Source of the DNA: G963717155 sp963717155
GTDB taxonomy: Bacteria; Actinomycetota; Thermoleophilia; Gaiellales; JALYLC01
Direction: 5' to 3'
Assembly (NCBI GenBank): GCA_963717155.1
Contig: OY970326.1
Span: forward strand, 3,100,001-3,164,000
DNA length: 64,000 nt
The position numbers were made by a program, and so were the translations under genes. Numbering within the stretch: position 1 is the first letter of the stretch; every line of letters begins with the position of its first letter. This document shows, piece after piece, positions 1 to 13,260 of this stretch. The notes under the pieces are model-generated. The model made no database searches. It saw only the letters and a program-made list of their open reading frames with translations, and was not told the DNA's origin.

Positions 1-218
1 TGCGTGACATCGATGCGGAGGAAGTCCGCACCATCCTCGTCGAGGTTCGCCGCCGCGACGGTCGTCACGACGCCGTCTGCATCCTTCATCACGAAGAGCA
101 GATCGAGAATCCGGATCGTGCCGTTCTCGACGAGCTCCATGATCGCAGGCGTGATGCGCCCGCTGAACCTGTTGCCGGGAAACCCGATGATGTATACGTC
201 GACGGGGCCGATTGCCAT
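1..218 (-). CDS. DUF6325 family protein (3' end beyond window)
   Basis: The reading frame starts at an ATG at 218 and runs off the left edge, so about 72 N-terminal residues are visible. It begins MAIGPVDVYIIGFPGNRF and continues through an 'IRILDLLFVMKDADG' stretch, the typical pattern of DUF6325, a small cytoplasmic actinobacterial family of unknown function. A strong Shine-Dalgarno (AAGGAGGG, about 223-230) supports the start. The 219-329 gap upstream presumably holds its promoter; I see no clear -35/-10 pair. Function is unknown, and family assignment is by sequence pattern only. Confidence 0.8.
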   Translation of the reverse strand, partial: MAIGPVDVYIIGFPGNRFSGRITPAIMELVENGTIRILDLLFVMKDADGVVTTVAAANLDEDGADFLRIDVT

Positions 219-329
219 GATCCCTCCTTGTTGGGGACAGTGCACCAGTTGAGATCGCCCTGAGCGGATCCGGAAGGCAGGGAAAACCTTCTCGGGGCGC
301 CAGTATGGCGGTGACGGGCTCGCATCGTG

Positions 330-2771
330 CTAGAGGTAGCGATTCCGCCGCAGCCAGTTCAGCGCGAACCAGCCCCAGATCGGCGGTAGGTAGAACGTCG
401 TGATGCGGTAGAGAATCGTGATCGCGAACGCGGCCGACTCGGGGACTCCGGCCGATGTGAGTCCTACGAGCAGCCCGCCCTCGACGACGCCGATCCCTCC
501 CGGCACGGGAATGAAGGTCGCGAACAGCGACACGCTCATGTTGATGACGAGCAGGTCGGCGAGCGAGAGCGGGAACCCGAGACCACGCGCGAACAGGCCG
601 AGCGAGGTCGCGAACAGCACCTCTGTCGCGACATTGCCGAGGACGAGCTCCCCGAGCTTGTGCGACCCTCGCAACGATGCGAACGTGCCCCGTACCTCGG
701 GCCACCAGTGCGCGAGGCGCTCGCGGAGCGCCCTGATCGCCCTGCGGCCCACCGGCAGCAGCACCACGGCGAGGATCACCACCACGAGCAGCCCGATCAG
801 CAGGATCAGCAGATGCGTGATGTCGGACGAGCTCGGTGAGCTGAGGTCCAGCGTGAGCGTCGCGCTCGAGAAGACCAGGAGCAGCACGAGCAGGATCACC
901 TGGACGAACGTGTTCGTGAACGAGTCGATCACGCCGGAGGTGATCGCGATCGCGGGCGCCACGCCCTGGCGCTGGAAGAAACGGACGCTGACTGCCATGC
1001 GGGCGACGCTCGAGGGCAGCGCGAGGTTCATGTAGCTGGTCGCGAGCTGCATGATGTAGACGGGCCCGTAGGGGAGCCGGACGGGAATCGCACCCATCGT
1101 CGAGACAGCCTGGGTAAGACGCGGAAGCTGCGCGACGATCGCCCCCGCGATGATCCATCCCCAGGACGCCCCCTGTAGATCCTGGCGTAGCTCGCCGAAG
1201 TCGACACCTCCGACGAACGACAGCACGGCGGCGGCTGCGAACATGAGCAGCCCGAGCTGGATGAGCGTTCCCCACGTCACGCGCCGGAGCCGGACGAGCT
1301 CGGGCATCGGCGTGTCTGCCGCCTTCGCCGCCTCCGCGCGAAGCTCGTCGTCGACGTCGATCTCGGCAGCCTTGAGCGCACGACGCAGCGCTCCGCTGAA
1401 GGCCGCCTGCTGGATGTACGGAAGCAGCGCTCCGACTCCCTCGACCCCGACCGCGGCCACCGCTGCGCGGACCGCACGCTCGACTCCGACCACCGTGGCA
1501 GTCGTGGCGAGGAGCTGCGCCCGGTCGGTCAGTCGCTCGACGCTGTCAGGCGATACGGTGCCTCCCCCGAGATCGACGAGCGTGACGGCGCCGTCGTCGA
1601 CGCGCAGCGCCGCAGGGGTGATCTGGCGGTGCGCGATGTGAGCTGCGCCGAGTCCCGTCACGGCCTTCCAGCACCGACCGAGAAGCTCGTCGTCGACCTC
1701 GGCGGCGGCAAGCGACTCGAAGAGACGGCCATGCACCCGGAGCACCAGCAGCGAGTCGCCGGCTGCGGTCATGCCGGCCGTCAGGACCCCGGACGTCGGC
1801 ACGCCCGCGTTTCCCGCAAGGAGTGTGAGAAGCGCCTCGCGCTCCGCGGGATAGGACCGCGTGAGCCCTCCCGCCGGCCCACCATCGCGATACCACAGGG
1901 TGCGCCAGCCCTTGGCGAGCAACTGGTTGTCGTAGGCGTCCCGGCCGTACACCTTGATCGCGAGGTCGCCTCCGCTCGCGTCCTTCGCGTACACGAGGAC
2001 GACGCCGGCGACCTGTCGCTCGGACGGCCGGAGATCGTGTGCCGCCACGCCGAGACCCTCGAGAGCGGCGCCGACGTCTGCGATGCTCGGGCGGCCGGCC
2101 GACGTCCCGAGTGCAAGACGGATGGCGGCCCCGGCGGCGAGACCGATCAGGATTGCCGCGATCGTGCCCGCGATCGTGGTGTCGCTGTTCAACACCGCGG
2201 CCACCGCGCCGAGCAGCAGCAGCCAGCGCCCGACCGAGCCGAGAGGTCGGGCGAGGTGCGCGTTGGCCACCGCGATCACGGCTGCGGCGACGCCGATGCG
2301 GGCCGAGGGGAAGCGGAGCCCTTCCGTGAGACCCGACGTCGCCTCGACGCCAGGCCAGTTCCCGGTCGCGAGCCGTGCCGCGACGAGGCTGAGCAGCGCC
2401 GCGAGCACGACTGCCAGCAAGGCCTCGACCGTGATCCGCCACCGGCGCGCGAACAGCGGGGCCACTAGCAGGACGACCGACCACAGGATGAGGAGTCCGA
2501 TCGCGAAGCCCCAGACGGGGCGAAGCCAGTCGGGGAACGCCTGGACGAACCCGAGGGCCGCCTGCTCGAACTGCCCTGGCGGCTGCGCTGCGATCGTGCC
2601 CGCCAGGGCCAGCAGGCACGCGCCCAGCATGACGATGTCGGTGGCCCGCCGCACCCGCGGCTGCCCGGACGGCGCAGCGTAGATCCGCCGACCCCCTCGG
2701 AGCGACTCTCGCATCGACGCTGTTGCGGACCTCGCGCTCGTGCCCGGAACGTCGGCGTCGCGCTCGCTCAT
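330..2771 (-). CDS. Multi-pass membrane protein: LPG-synthase/UPF0104 membrane domain with central pseudokinase-like region
   Basis: An 813-residue protein starting at ATG 2771 with GAGGACAGG just upstream. Residues about 45-235 form several hydrophobic helices. About 245-480 look like a protein-kinase fold: 'LAIKVYGRD' with Lys273 like the VAIK lysine, 'HRQITPAAL' at 381 in place of HRDxxxxN, and 'LVDLGG' near 400 in place of DFG. About 520-813 form the polytopic domain of the lysylphosphatidylglycerol synthase membrane region (UPF0104), with a family-like 'PVPGGIGVVEGG' motif. The catalytic Asp of the HRD motif is Gln383 and the metal-binding Asn is Ala, so the kinase part is probably inactive. 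There is no C-terminal aminoacyl-transfer domain, so lipid flipping or regulation is likelier than LPG synthesis. It is divergent from the ACT-domain gene across a 129-bp gap. Confidence 0.8.
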   Translation of the reverse strand: MSERDADVPGTSARSATASMRESLRGGRRIYAAPSGQPRVRRATDIVMLGACLLALAGTIAAQPPGQFEQAALGFVQAFPDWLRPVWGFAIGLLILWSVVLLVAPLFARRWRITVEALLAVVLAALLSLVAARLATGNWPGVEATSGLTEGLRFPSARIGVAAAVIAVANAHLARPLGSVGRWLLLLGAVAAVLNSDTTIAGTIAAILIGLAAGAAIRLALGTSAGRPSIADVGAALEGLGVAAHDLRPSERQVAGVVLVYAKDASGGDLAIKVYGRDAYDNQLLAKGWRTLWYRDGGPAGGLTRSYPAEREALLTLLAGNAGVPTSGVLTAGMTAAGDSLLVLRVHGRLFESLAAAEVDDELLGRCWKAVTGLGAAHIAHRQITPAALRVDDGAVTLVDLGGGTVSPDSVERLTDRAQLLATTATVVGVERAVRAAVAAVGVEGVGALLPYIQQAAFSGALRRALKAAEIDVDDELRAEAAKAADTPMPELVRLRRVTWGTLIQLGLLMFAAAAVLSFVGGVDFGELRQDLQGASWGWIIAGAIVAQLPRLTQAVSTMGAIPVRLPYGPVYIMQLATSYMNLALPSSVARMAVSVRFFQRQGVAPAIAITSGVIDSFTNTFVQVILLVLLLVFSSATLTLDLSSPSSSDITHLLILLIGLLVVVILAVVLLPVGRRAIRALRERLAHWWPEVRGTFASLRGSHKLGELVLGNVATEVLFATSLGLFARGLGFPLSLADLLVINMSVSLFATFIPVPGGIGVVEGGLLVGLTSAGVPESAAFAITILYRITTFYLPPIWGWFALNWLRRNRYL

Positions 2772-2900
2772 CCTGTCCTCGTTCGTATGGCTCGCGGTTC
2801 CGTGGAGGTTGCCGGGCGATGAGGCGCGCGTCGTCACCCAGTCCGGGTGAGCGGCGACGTCTGGAACACTCCCCGTCCAGCGATCGTCAGGAAGGGCCGC

Positions 2901-3464
2901 GTGCTCACCACCGTGATCTCCGTGATGTCGCGCGACCGGGTCGGCATCGTCGCCGACGTGGCCGCGCGCATCGCCGGGCTGGGCGGAGACCTCGCCGACC
3001 TGAGCCAGACCACGTTGCGCGGCTTCTTCACGCTGATCGTGATCGCGACGTTTCCGGCGGGGGTCGACCTCGCTGCGGTCCGGCTCGAGCTCGAAGAGAT
3101 CAACGCCGGAGCGGACGAGGCCGGAAGGCTCGAGATCACGGTCAAGGAGGCAGCCGACGATCCGCAGCCAGAGCCCGATGCCCCGTCCGAGGAGTCGTAC
3201 ATGCTCGCTGTGCGCGGCCCGGATCGCGTCGGCCTGCTCGCGGACGTCACCCGGATCTGCCGCGACCACGACCTGAACATCCTCGACCTCTCGACCAGGG
3301 CGAGCGAGGGGCAGTACGTCACGCTCCTGCTCGTCGACGCGAGCCGTGCGCATCCGCTCCAGCGGGTGCGGCGGGCGCTCGAGGCCGAGGCGTCCACACG
3401 CGGGTTCGCATTCACGCTCCAGCACAACGACGTGTTCCGCGTCACGCACGAGGTCGGGGCGTGA
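2901..3464 (+). CDS. Tandem ACT-domain protein
   Basis: A 187-residue protein with two ACT-like halves: residues about 5-70 ('VISVMSRDRVGIVADVAARI') and about 100-170 ('LAVRGPDRVGLLADVTRICR'). ACT domains bind small ligands, often amino acids, and regulate metabolism. I chose GTG 2901 because AGGAAGG sits 5 bases upstream; a GTG at 2847 in the same frame has no such site. The gene is 7 bp upstream of a UPF0210 gene. In Firmicutes a single-ACT UPF0237 protein is encoded next to UPF0210 in the same way, so this appears to be a duplicated-domain version of that pair. The ligand is unknown. Confidence 0.85.
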   Translation: MLTTVISVMSRDRVGIVADVAARIAGLGGDLADLSQTTLRGFFTLIVIATFPAGVDLAAVRLELEEINAGADEAGRLEITVKEAADDPQPEPDAPSEESYMLAVRGPDRVGLLADVTRICRDHDLNILDLSTRASEGQYVTLLLVDASRAHPLQRVRRALEAEASTRGFAFTLQHNDVFRVTHEVGA

Positions 3465-3471
3465 GGCCGCG

Positions 3472-4848
3472 ATGATCCGCTCCGACCAGATCCTCTCGAC
3501 CGTCGCGATGATCCAGGAGGAGAAGCTCGACGTGCGGGCGGTCACGCTCGGTGTCAGCCTCCTCGACTGCCGCGGCGCGACGCCGGGCGCCACGTCGGAC
3601 GCGGTGCACGCCAAGCTCCGCAGCGTCGCCGGCGATCTCGTCGCCGTCTGCGACGCAGCGAGCGAGCGATTCGGCGTTCCGATCACCAACAAGCGCCTCG
3701 CGATCACCCCGGTCGCGCACATCGCGGCGGGCTTCGCGCCGGACGACTTCGTCTCGCTCGCCCGGGCGCTCGACGACGCCGCGGAGTCGCTCGGCGTCGA
3801 CCTGCTCGGCGGCTTCTCGGCGAACGTCGAGAACGGCACGACGGCGGCCGCGGAGGCATGGATCGAGTCGCTGCCCGAGGCGCTCGCCTCGACACGCCAC
3901 GTGTGCGCGTCGGTGCAGGTCGGGACGACACGGCACGGCCTGAACATGGACGCGGTCGGCCGCGTCGCCGTCGCCGTCAAGCGAATGGCCGATCGCACGG
4001 CCGACGAGGGCGGGTTTGCAGCGGCGAAGTTCGTCGTCTTCATGAACCAGCCCGACGACAACCCCTTCATGGCCGGCGCGATCCACGGGCTGGGCCAGCC
4101 CGACGCCGTCATCAACATCGGCGTCAGCGGCCCGGGTGTGATCGCACGGGCGATCGAGCGCCGGCTCGCGCAGGCCGGTGACCCGCCGAAGCTGCAGGAC
4201 CTGGCCGAGGAGATCAAGCGGACGTCGTTCCGCGTCACCCGCACCGGCGAGCTGATCGGCCGCTACGTCGCAGAGCAGCTGCGGCTCCCGTTCGGCAGCG
4301 TCGACCTCTCGCTTGCTCCGACCCCCGACGTCGGGGACAGCGTCGGCGAGATCATCCGGCTGCTCGGGGTGGACGCGGTAGGCGCGCCGGGGACGACCGC
4401 GATCGTCGCGATGCTGAACGACGCGGTGAAGAAGGGCGGCGCGTTCGCGAGCTCGAGCGTCGGCGGCCTCTCCGGGGCCTTCCTGCCCGTGTGCGAGGAC
4501 CGCGAGCTCGCGCGCGCCGCGGCCGACGGGTCGCTGACGTTGGAGAAGCTCGAGGCAATGACCTCGGTCTGCTCGGTCGGCCTCGACATGATCGCGATCC
4601 CCGGCGACACGGACGCGGCGACGCTCACCGGGCTGATCGCCGACGAGATGGCGATCGGCCTGATCAACCAGAAGACCACCGCCGTCAGGGCGATCCCGGT
4701 GCCCGGGAAGGCGGCGGGCGAGTTCGTCGCGTTCGGCGGCCTGTTCGGCGAGAGCGTGATCCTGCCGGTGCGCAACCCGGGCAAGTCGAGCCGGTTCGCC
4801 GCGTTCGGCGGGAAGATCCCGGCGCCGCTCCACTCGCTGCGCAACTGA
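3472..4848 (+). CDS. UPF0210/DUF711 (PFL family) protein
   Basis: A 458-residue protein beginning MIRSDQILSTVAMIQEEKLD, the normal start of UPF0210/DUF711 proteins, at about the usual family length (450). The family adopts a fold related to pyruvate formate-lyase-type barrels but has no established reaction. Characteristic segments include 'NMDAVGRVAVAVKRMAD', 'GVSGPGVIARAIE' and glycine-rich 'SVGGLSGAFLPV'. It lies 7 bp after the tandem ACT gene and 8 bp before a hydrolase, so these three form an operon in which the ACT protein plausibly regulates this enzyme. Family assignment is secure and function is not. Confidence 0.9.
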   Translation: MIRSDQILSTVAMIQEEKLDVRAVTLGVSLLDCRGATPGATSDAVHAKLRSVAGDLVAVCDAASERFGVPITNKRLAITPVAHIAAGFAPDDFVSLARALDDAAESLGVDLLGGFSANVENGTTAAAEAWIESLPEALASTRHVCASVQVGTTRHGLNMDAVGRVAVAVKRMADRTADEGGFAAAKFVVFMNQPDDNPFMAGAIHGLGQPDAVINIGVSGPGVIARAIERRLAQAGDPPKLQDLAEEIKRTSFRVTRTGELIGRYVAEQLRLPFGSVDLSLAPTPDVGDSVGEIIRLLGVDAVGAPGTTAIVAMLNDAVKKGGAFASSSVGGLSGAFLPVCEDRELARAAADGSLTLEKLEAMTSVCSVGLDMIAIPGDTDAATLTGLIADEMAIGLINQKTTAVRAIPVPGKAAGEFVAFGGLFGESVILPVRNPGKSSRFAAFGGKIPAPLHSLRN

Positions 4849-4856
4849 GCTCGCGG

Positions 4857-5657
4857 GTGTTCTCGGCGTTCACTCCCTCGCACCGCGGCGGCACGGGGTC
4901 ACCGCTCGTCTGCCTCCACGGCTTCACGGACACCTGGCGGACGTGGGAGCTGGTGCTTCCGACGCTCGAGCGCCACCACGACGTGCTCGCGCTGACGTTG
5001 CCCGGCCACGCAGGAGGGCCGCCGCTCGAGAACCCGGCGAGGGCGGCCGCGCTGGTGGATGCGGTCGAGCGGGCCATGGACCAGGCGGGCTTCGGGATGG
5101 CGCACGTCGTCGGCAACTCGCTCGGCGGCTACGTCGCGCTGCTGCTGGCCGCACGCGGCCGCGCGACGTCCGTCGTGGCCTTCGCGCCCGCCGGCGGCTG
5201 GGCCACTGGCGACGAGTCGTTCAGGGGAGCCCTGGATCACTTCACGGCGATGCGGGAGCAGCTGGCTGCCGCCGCACCGCATGCGGAGGCGATCGTCTCG
5301 ACCCGCGAGGGCCGCCGCCGTGCGACCGCATATATCGCGACGAACTTCGAGCACATCCCGCCCGAGCTGCTCGTCCACCAGCTGCTCGGCGCGGCGACGT
5401 GCCGGGCGGTCGAGCCGTTGGTCGAGTGTGCGCTGCGCGACGGCTGGCCGCTGGAGCCCGAGCTCATCACCTGCCCGGTGCGGGTCGTGTGGGGCACCGA
5501 CGACCGGCTCCTGCCGTGGCCGGGGAGCGCCGAGCGCTTCCGCCGCGATTGGCTCCCGCACGCCGACTGGATCGAGCTCGACGGCGTCGGCCACTGCCCC
5601 CAGCTCGACGTCCCGCTCGAGACGGCGCAGCTGATCGTCGACTTCACGACGCGCTGA
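4857..5657 (+). CDS. Alpha/beta hydrolase
   Basis: A 266-residue alpha/beta-hydrolase-fold protein with a complete triad: nucleophile Ser88 in GNSLGG, acid Asp215/216 in 'WGTDDRLLP', and His246 in 'GVGHCPQLD'. An oxyanion-hole 'HGFTDT' lies near residue 20. It has no signal peptide. The start is a GTG 8 bp after the UPF0210 stop with only a weak ribosome site, which suggests translational coupling. The substrate cannot be read from the sequence; lipase, esterase and C-C hydrolase members all look like this. Its C-terminus is at 5657, just before the metH leader. Confidence 0.85.
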   Translation: MFSAFTPSHRGGTGSPLVCLHGFTDTWRTWELVLPTLERHHDVLALTLPGHAGGPPLENPARAAALVDAVERAMDQAGFGMAHVVGNSLGGYVALLLAARGRATSVVAFAPAGGWATGDESFRGALDHFTAMREQLAAAAPHAEAIVSTREGRRRATAYIATNFEHIPPELLVHQLLGAATCRAVEPLVECALRDGWPLEPELITCPVRVVWGTDDRLLPWPGSAERFRRDWLPHADWIELDGVGHCPQLDVPLETAQLIVDFTTR

Positions 5658-5716
5658 CTCCGGCGCCCGGCGAGGCATTCGCTAGAGTTCGCGCGGTTGC
5701 GGGCGCTCGCCCGCTC

Positions 5717-5805
5717 CACATCGAGAGAGGCTGAGGGTTCCGGCCCCATGACGCCTCGGCAACCTGCTCCACACGGAGCGTGGTGCCAAGCCCGGATTGG
5801 ATGTG
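5717..5805 (+). promoter_or_regulatory. SAM-I (S-box) riboswitch upstream of metH
   Basis: The core 'GAGAGGCTGAGGGTTCCGG', 'CCCCATGACGCCTCGGCAACC' region and the later 'GTGGTGCCAAGCC' match the SAM-I aptamer consensus. Pairings that can be read directly: P1 CACATC 5717-5722 with GATGTG 5800-5805, P2 GAGGC 5727-5731 with GCCTC 5753-5757, and P3 GCTCC 5766-5770 with GGAGC 5775-5779. The aptamer sits 50 bp upstream of metH. No terminator with a U-tract follows, so control is probably at translation, through the GAGGGTGGG at about 5812-5820. SAM binding would lower methionine synthase output. Confidence 0.9.
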
Positions 5806-5826
5806 TCGAGCGAGGGTGGGTCGGCA

Positions 5827-5854
5827 ATGACAGAGGCAATGGATCGGTTCGACG

Positions 5855-5868
<14 letters not shown>
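5827..5868 (+). CDS. Possible 13-codon leader peptide overlapping metH start
   Basis: After the riboswitch, ATG 5827 follows GAGGGTGGG by about 6 bases and opens a 13-codon frame (MTEAMDRFDDAAA) ending TAG 5866-5868. That is 11 bases inside metH, which starts at 5855 in another frame. The best ribosome site in the leader therefore belongs to this frame rather than to metH, which has only a weak site of its own. It may couple riboswitch-controlled initiation to metH translation. It could equally be chance; only conservation in relatives would tell. Confidence 0.35.
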
Positions 5869-9520
<3,652 letters not shown>

Positions 9521-9583
9521 AACGCGGAATACGCCCATCGGGTGATGTACCGGCTGGCGACCGGCCTACGATGGGTGCACGCC

Positions 9584-9868
9584 ATGAAACCCGTGCACAT
9601 CAACATCCGCATGTCTCCCACCACCCTTGCGCAGGCACCCCGGCCGACGCCCCTGAGCCCGCGCGAGTACGAGATCCTCGGCCTGCTGGCCGAGGGCCTG
9701 ACTGGCCGCGAGATCGCCCGGCGCCTGTTCCTGTCGCCGGAGACCGTCCGGACGCACATCCGGAACGCGACGAACCGTCTCGGCGCGAAGACGCGCGTGC
9801 AGGCAGTCGCGATCATGCTCGGCCACGTCGCGAGCGCGCATCCGGTGTCGCTCGCAGACGCGGCCTGA
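9584..9868 (+). CDS. Short LuxR-type helix-turn-helix protein
   Basis: About 94 residues, almost all one LuxR/GerE DNA-binding domain: 'LSPREYEILGLLAEGLTGRE' followed by 'IARRLFLSPETVRTHI' and 'LGAKTRVQAVAI'. There is no receiver or sensor domain, so it is a stand-alone regulator or a remnant of a larger one. The start is uncertain: ATG 9584 is preferred, and GTG 9542 in the same frame would add 14 residues. It is 64 bp after metH and converges with the PEP-mutase-like gene. Its targets are unknown. Confidence 0.7.
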   Translation: MKPVHINIRMSPTTLAQAPRPTPLSPREYEILGLLAEGLTGREIARRLFLSPETVRTHIRNATNRLGAKTRVQAVAIMLGHVASAHPVSLADAA

Positions 9869-9876
9869 CGGAGCCG

Positions 9877-10676
9877 TCAGCCGGGTCCGAACGCGGCGCG
9901 GCGCAGCCCGGCCTCGAGCGCGCCGTCGACGTAGCCGGACGTCCCGTGCTCGAGCAGCTCGCGCCCGGCCCGCGCCATTGCACCGTAGGCGGCGAACGCC
10001 AGCGCCCCTCCGGTCGAGACGCGCCGAACGCCGACCGCTGCGAGCTCGTGCACGGCCGGGCCGCCTCGCAGCGCCAGCACGTTGACCGGCACCTCGACCT
10101 CGCGGACGACGCGCTCGATCGCGTCGAGCGCGACGAGGCCGGGCGCGTAGACGACGTGCGCGCCCGCGTCGCGATAGGCGACCAGCCGCGCGATCGTGTC
10201 GTCGAGATCGGTCACGCCGTGGAGGTGGTTCTCGGCACGACCGGTCAGGATCAGACCGCTCGCCGAAGCCACCGAGGCGGCGGCCGCCACGCGGGCGACC
10301 GCCTCGGGCAGCGGGTCGATGCGATCGCGCACCGGGTCGTAGTCCTCGATCGAGAGCCCCGCGGCACCGGTGGCAGCGATCTGCCGTGTCGTCTCGGCGA
10401 CGCCCTCGGGCGTGTCGGCGAAGCACCGCTCGGCATCGACGTTCAGCGGGACCCCGACAGCCTCGACGAGGGTGACGACGTGCGCCAGCAGCTCGTCGAG
10501 GGTCACGTTCTGATCGGCGCGGCCGAGGCTCGCGGCGAACCCCGAGCTCGTGGTGGCGATCGCCGGGAAGCCGAGCGACTCGAGCAGCCGAGCCGACCCG
10601 ACGTCCCATGGATTCGGCATGACGAACGTGCCGACCGCGTGCAGCTGCGCGAAGCGCTGGCGCATCTGGCTGCTCA

Positions 10677-10677
<1 letters not shown>
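9877..10677 (-). CDS. Isocitrate lyase/PEP mutase-superfamily protein
   Basis: A 266-residue barrel protein of the isocitrate lyase / phosphoenolpyruvate mutase superfamily. It shows 'FVMPNPWDVGSARLLESLG', 'LNVDAERCF', 'GLSIEDYDP' and 'LTGRAENH', in the order typical of the PEPM/ICL-like group used for C-C or C-P bond chemistry. The exact reaction is not readable. The GTG start at 10677 shares one base with the ahcY stop, so the two are translationally coupled; an ATG at 10665 is an alternative. Coupling of this family to S-adenosylhomocysteinase is unusual. Confidence 0.8.
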
Positions 10678-12137
<1,460 letters not shown>

Positions 12138-12176
12138 CTCAGCTCCCTCGGTCTGTGTTCGGGCATTCTGGCCGAA

Positions 12177-12788
12177 GTGCCTCGCCAGAACCGCGTCACT
12201 CCCACGGGCGAGATCGTCGCCGCACCCGAGCGCGGCGCCCTGATGGGCAACCGCGGCGTCCTGCACGACGACGCCGGGCGGATCGTCCGCCCGTGGCAGG
12301 TCAGGCGCTGGATCGCCTGCCGGACGGAGTTTCGCGGGCGCTGGCGCCCGATCATGGCTCCGCGGTCGTGGACCGAGCTGTTCTTCCTCGACGAGGCGAC
12401 GGCCCTCGCCGCCGGCCACCGGCCGTGCGCGCACTGCCGCTACGTCGACTACCAGCGATTCCGGGCCGCCTGGAGCGCGGCGCTGGACATCGAGAGCCCG
12501 ACGGCCGATGCGATGGATCGCGTGCTGCACGGCGACCGGCTCGCTGGGAGGCGGGACAAGCGCACGTACCTGGAGCGCCTCGACGCGCTGCCGGACGGCT
12601 GCATGGTGCAGCTCGACGGCGCGGCGTGGCTGGTGCAGCCCGACAGTCTCGTGCGCTGGTCGCTTGGCGGCTACGGCGAGCGGCGGTCACGTGCGGCCGC
12701 CGCTCGCGTCGATGTGCTGACACCCCGCAGCGCCGTCGCGGCGCTGCGGGCTGGTTACCGGCCGGCCCTGGCTCAGATCCCGGCCTGA
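12177..12788 (+). CDS. Conserved hypothetical protein with CxxC motif
   Basis: About 203 residues starting at GTG 12177 (VPRQNRVTPTGEIVA). The pattern 'RGALMGNRGVLHD', 'PWQVRRWI', 'TELFFLDEATALAAGHRPCA' is that of a conserved bacterial family with no assigned function. C84-x-x-C87 inside 'HRPCAHCR' resembles a metal-binding or Ada-type Cys pair, but no second pair is obvious. It is divergent from ahcY and shares a 39-bp promoter region with it. Its 3' end overlaps the end of a convergent secreted-protein gene by 16 bp. Confidence 0.75.
   Translation: MPRQNRVTPTGEIVAAPERGALMGNRGVLHDDAGRIVRPWQVRRWIACRTEFRGRWRPIMAPRSWTELFFLDEATALAAGHRPCAHCRYVDYQRFRAAWSAALDIESPTADAMDRVLHGDRLAGRRDKRTYLERLDALPDGCMVQLDGAAWLVQPDSLVRWSLGGYGERRSRAAAARVDVLTPRSAVAALRAGYRPALAQIPA
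12724..12750 (-). terminator. Strong hairpin downstream of the 12773-13159 gene
   Basis: A perfect 11-bp stem CCCGCAGCGCC (12724-12734) / GGCGCTGCGGG (12740-12750) with a 5-base loop lies 23 bp beyond the stop of the minus-strand secreted gene. It falls inside the coding end of the convergent plus-strand gene. There is no U-tract, as is usual in high-GC actinobacteria. It is a plausible terminator for the minus-strand transcript, though it may simply be coding sequence. Confidence 0.45.
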
Positions 12789-13159
12789 GCCGAGCAGCGC
12801 TCACCGGATGCCCTCGTCGCGACGGCCACGATCTTGCCCGACGCGCCAGGCGTCACACGGTGCAGCGAGAACGAGCCGCTCGGGCCGCGCGTCGTGACGA
12901 TCGTCGAGGCCACGAGGGAGCCGTTGCGACGCAGGGTGACCTTCCACGGGACTCCGTTGCGGTTCTGATCGACCTCGAACTCGACCTCGACGCCGCGATC
13001 CTCGCGGCTCAGCTTCAGCTTGGCGGTCGAGCTCTGGGTGCAGGCGCCGCGTACCTTGACGCCGTCGCCGCCCTTCGCAGACGCGACTGGAGTGACGACG
13101 AACGCGGTGGCGCACGCGGCAAGCGCGACGCCGAGGCTGATGGTGCGTGTGTTGAACAT
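12773..13159 (-). CDS. Small secreted protein, paralog A flanking a two-component system
   Basis: A 128-residue protein with an N-terminal signal peptide (hydrophobic 'ISLGVALAACATAFVV', cleavage likely after VASA). The mature part has one cysteine near residue 40 and one near the end, likely a disulfide. It aligns with the protein at 15267-15671 along the whole mature region: 'VKVRGACTQSSTAKLKL' with 'VRVSGVCGNGATSALRL', and 'VEVEFEVDQ' with 'IEVRFEIDH'. A CGGAGGAGC ribosome site precedes ATG 13159. The two paralogs bracket a sensor kinase and response regulator and share an upstream palindrome. The function is unknown; it is probably an extracytoplasmic effector or ligand of that system. 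Confidence 0.75.
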   Translation of the reverse strand: MFNTRTISLGVALAACATAFVVTPVASAKGGDGVKVRGACTQSSTAKLKLSREDRGVEVEFEVDQNRNGVPWKVTLRRNGSLVASTIVTTRGPSGSFSLHRVTPGASGKIVAVATRASGERCSAQAGI

Positions 13160-13207
13160 GCTGCTCCTCCGGTGTGGACACCAGGAGCCTCGCCGTTCAC
13201 GGGTCCG

Positions 13208-13228
13208 GGCCGCAATGCGACATTGGTC
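13208..13228. promoter_or_regulatory. Palindromic operator candidate, copy 1 (between secreted gene A and sensor kinase)
   Basis: The segment contains CAATGCGACATTG (13213-13225), a perfect CAATG-N3-CATTG inverted repeat. Read on the minus strand the 21-base block is 18/21 identical to 15218-15238, upstream of the paralogous gene. It ends 48 bp upstream of secreted gene A and 32 bp upstream of the sensor kinase start, so one site could serve both divergent genes. It is likely a binding site for the NarL-type regulator at 14575. Confidence 0.6.
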
Positions 13229-13260
13229 CCGGTAACCCTCGGAACGACGGGCGAGCGGCG

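Noticed and set aside
2772..4244. Minus-strand open frame extending the membrane protein upstream to 4244
   Set aside because: It runs antisense through two well-supported genes (ACT and UPF0210), and ATG 2771 has a good ribosome site. It is a high-GC shadow frame.
9865..9880. CTGACG-GAGC-CGTCAG hairpin between convergent genes
   Set aside because: Only a 6-bp stem that is formed largely by the two overlapping stop regions; too weak to call a terminator.
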